From the NCBI GenBank assembly GCA_028583405.1, contig CM053253.1:13713112-13777111 (forward strand): 64,000 nucleotides of DNA, in the 5' to 3' direction. Numbering within the stretch: position 1 is the first letter of the stretch; each line of letters begins with the position of its first letter. Of this stretch, positions 61,260 to 64,000 are shown piece after piece. A model generated the notes under the pieces. It was not told where the DNA came from. It ran no database searches and saw nothing but the letters and a program-made list of their open reading frames with translations. The position numbers were made by a program, and so were the translations under genes. This DNA comes from Pogonophryne albipinna. Lineage: Eukaryota; Chordata; Actinopteri; Perciformes; Artedidraconidae.

Positions 61260-64000
61260 ATGGCCTCCAGTTATCCACCCCCCTTTGAAGGAACAGGTGA
61301 AGTGAAGGAGGGCTTTCTCTGCCCACTTTGCCTGAAGGACCTTCAGTCATTCTACCAACTCCAAGCCCACTTTGAAGAGGAGCACTCTGGGGATGACCGC
61401 GATGTGAGGGGACAGATCAAAAGTGAGTCCCATTGATTGATATTGAAGATTCTGCTCACTGCCACGAAGTCATTTGAGTCTTATCAAGTTGTGCAAAACA
61501 GGGTCTTAAGAAACAGTTAAATACTTAGTGCTGAATAGTTAAGCAAAAAGACAGCACTGCCTTCTTAAAAAGCAGCATAAGGAGTATGGTTTGAATTTAA
61601 TAAAAGGCACTGCAGTGTTTGACTGGGGGAGATTGTTTGCCAGGATGGATTGGCAACATATTCTGCTGCAGGGAGGGACAGTAGATTAAAGCGGAAAATT
61701 GTGAAATCTAGAGAGGAAGAATCTCAGTTGGAAACAGAGGCATGCTCGGAGTTTAGTACTCTGATTTATAGCAGCTATTTGGATGAAGTTAAAACTAATA
61801 TATATGGATATTTGGTGTAACAGTGGAATTATTTTTATTTGTGCACAGGTTTGGTTCAGAAGGCAAAAAAGGCCAAAGACAAGCTGTTGAAACGGGATGG
61901 AGATGACAGACCGGATACAGGCAGTTATGAGTCATTCTACTATGGAGGAGTGGACCCCTACATGTGGGAGCCTCAGGAACTGGGTGAGAATATAAAACTG
62001 GGCGAAAGAAAATCTCCACTCCTTTTTAAATGTTCCTTTTTTTCATACCATTTCAAAATAATAAAAGAATGATTAATAACGCCTGAAAGCTGCAACCACT
62101 TGCTGAACTCTTACGGTTTCCTTTCTCTTTGTTTTGTAGGAGCGACCAGAAGTCACCTTGACTTCTTTAAAAAACACCGGGCAGCCAGGATAGATCATTA
62201 TGTCATTGAGGTCAACAAGCTCATCATTAGACTGGAAAAGGTATGTTTACAAAGCATCGGAACTCATTCACACCATAAATATTTTCCTGTTGTTAATATT
62301 ACACTCAAGGTGTTACTGAGAAAACTAATTTGCAATAAAATATTGTTGTTTCAGTTGACATCGTTTGACAGGATGAACTCTGATGTCGCCAAAATCAGAG
62401 GTTTGTTCACATGTTTCTATTACAACTATGCATCCTATGAGTTTGTTGATATAAATGATTTAATATTATAAATTATTAAGCGTTCATCCTGCTTTACAGC
62501 TATTGAGAAGTCAGTGGTGTCATGGGTGAATGACTCGGATGTCCCGTTCTGTCCTGACTGTGGCAACAAGTTCAACATCCGGAACAGGCGGCACCACTGC
62601 CGTCTCTGTGGGTCCATCATGTGCAGGAAGTGCATGGACTTCATCCTTTTACCTATGGCTCGTACGTATGAGCAAATCTCTGCAAAAAAATCAATATTAA
62701 AGTAAGGTTACACCATGTGTGTCTCCATGCTGTGACAAGTTCGCCTTTCATCTGTGCACAGAAAAGCTGATCAGCGGGACTCGAGTTAACCTCGGTGTAC
62801 TTGGAAGCCCCGTTCATTCCCATTCTCCCCAAGTAGGGGGGGGGAACAGTGGGATGGGCTCCAGGAGAGGCAGCATCAGCAGCCTGAGCAGCGTCACCTC
62901 CATGCTGGAGGAGAAGGACGACGAGAAGATCCGCTGCTGTCACCACTGCATGGACACGCTGCTGAAGAGACAGCAGAAGCTGGAAGAGAGGGACCACATA
63001 CCGGATGTTGTGAAACTTTATGAGGTTTGGCACATCAAGCGATATTAAAGTTAAAATAAGAACAAACTCTAAATATGTCTATTTTTCTGTCTCCACAAGT
63101 CTGTTTACTTTTCACGCTGTCTTGAGTTTACACTGCTGTATCCTTCCCGGCATTCAGTGTTTGGCTTTTGGGGTTTCCTGTTGTTCACTTGCTCTCTACT
63201 TGTCTTCCTGTCAGAGGCTGAGGATGTGCATGGAGAAAGTGGATGAAAAGGCTCCAGAATACATAAGAATGGCAGAGTCGCTCAAGTAAGCTCCAGTTAA
63301 AAAGTCATTTAGTTAGCAGGTGAGAAGTAGTCTTTGATACTGGAGACTTCTTGCTTACTGTCATGGCTGTTTGCTTTCACAGTGCCGGAGAAACTACATA
63401 TAATCTTGACACGGCTGGTGGACTGAGACTGGAAGTGCAGAAATACTACGAACTAATCGATGCCCTAAGGTAGCTGTCAATCTATCGAATAACAAAACTG
63501 AACAAAAGTCTTCTTCATTCATATTGTTAAATATGGAGTTCTTTGTTTTCTTCTCAGTAAGAAGATTTTAACACTAGGAGCAAAAGAGGATCCGCCACCG
63601 CGTCCAAAGTCCCTCCAGCTGCAGAAGATGATCCGATACACAGCAACACTATTTGTTCAGGTAATATTCAGGCTACATCCCTACGTTGGGTTGTACTGGG
63701 GTTTCCCATTAATCACTCACTACATTAATACAGTACTCCTGCTACATATGTCTTTCCAATTTGACCTCTCCTTTCCCTAAATTCTGCCCTTCTTTTTGTC
63801 CTCCTTGTTTTAGGAGAAGCTGTTAGGTCTCATGTCTTTACCCACTAAAGCAAAATATGAAGAGCTGAAAGAAAAGAGGAAACAGGAGCAAGAGAAGAGA
63901 CTCCAACAAGAGAGACTGGTGAGACTGTGTTCTCCTCCCACTCATTCTTCATCTTCCTTCATAACAAATGTTTAACCCTATATTTCCCTGCTCAACAGGT
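61260..64000 (+). CDS. rbsn: Rabenosyn-5, 5' part (runs off window)
   Basis: Rabenosyn-5 (ZFYVE20) is an early-endosome effector that binds PI3P, Rab5 and Rab4, pairs with VPS45 and drives endosome fusion and recycling. Coding exons: 61260-61422, 61849-61983, 62140-62240, 62355-62400, 62500-62661, 62762-63024, 63215-63285, 63383-63469, 63558-63660, 63814-63918, and the next from 63999. All phases join, giving 412 codons here of about 780 in vertebrates. Residues 14-45 hold a C2H2 finger (FLCPLCLKDLQSFYQ, HFEEEH). Residues about 155-260 form the FYVE finger with CPDCGNKF, the PI3P-binding RRHHCR, MCRKCMDF and RCCHHC. A coiled, Lys/Glu-rich start of the next region ends the window. The ATG at 61260 (MASSYPPPFEG) matches the family start; the upstream frame lacks an ATG. 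The exon's untranslated lead begins at 61134. Confidence 0.97.

Overview
This window is vertebrate nuclear DNA, almost certainly from a teleost fish. The evidence is GT-AG introns, long (TG)n and (AC)n microsatellites, and several transposon families typical of fish: L2-clade LINEs, Tc1/mariner, piggyBac-like, hAT-like and TTAA-flanked MITEs. The two recognisable protein genes also read as fish orthologues of vertebrate genes. Both lie on the + strand near the right end: trh (pro-thyrotropin-releasing hormone, about 45.73-47.7 kb) and the 5' half of rbsn (rabenosyn-5, about 60.1 kb to the window edge).

Layout. 0-6.6 kb: palindromic repeat DNA at the very edge, an 81-unit (TG)n tract, and what looks like a CRE-rich promoter with two minus-strand, probably untranslated exons (6.49-6.58 and about 5.07-5.15 kb) of a gene running off the left edge. 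6.6-12 kb: gene-free DNA with local tandem duplications and a 45-bp-arm hairpin. 12.04-15.76 kb: a 3.7-kb element with long inverted terminal repeats, subterminal 73-bp arrays, a decayed THAP-type zinc-finger start in each arm and an exact 7-bp flanking repeat. 15.8-18.7 kb: gene-free, with one developmental-enhancer-like block. 18.71-24.34 kb: a nest of transposons inside a TTAA-flanked element, including a 5'-truncated L2 LINE with an intact reverse transcriptase. 24.5-27.6 kb: several hAT-type elements. 30.7-32.1 kb: an inverted-repeat element with long direct repeats outside it. 36.3-37.8 kb: an internally deleted piggyBac-like element. 43.6-44.3 kb: a second LINE fragment.

Around trh. 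The preprohormone gene has the standard three-exon plan and encodes eight TRH progenitor units (Q-H-P-G followed by K-R or R-R). It is bracketed by inverted repeats (44.69-45.24 and 48.65-48.89 kb). The left repeat carries a segment, absent from the right one, that contains a minus-strand exon with good splice sites. This exon joins in frame to a second one at 43.25-43.31 kb, so an unrecognised minus-strand gene may sit beside trh.

50.4-59.2 kb is a composite transposon region: inverted arms at 50.9 and 57.1 kb, an exact-period 162-bp satellite, a Tc1 element whose transposase is broken by one stop codon, a multi-exon Ulp1-like protease plus PHD-finger relic, an LTR-like unit and a MITE. rbsn follows with a noncoding first exon and ten complete coding exons whose phases all join correctly. 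They encode the N-terminal C2H2 finger and the FYVE domain of this early-endosome Rab4/Rab5 effector. All splice joins and repeat families were worked out by eye and no alignments were run.
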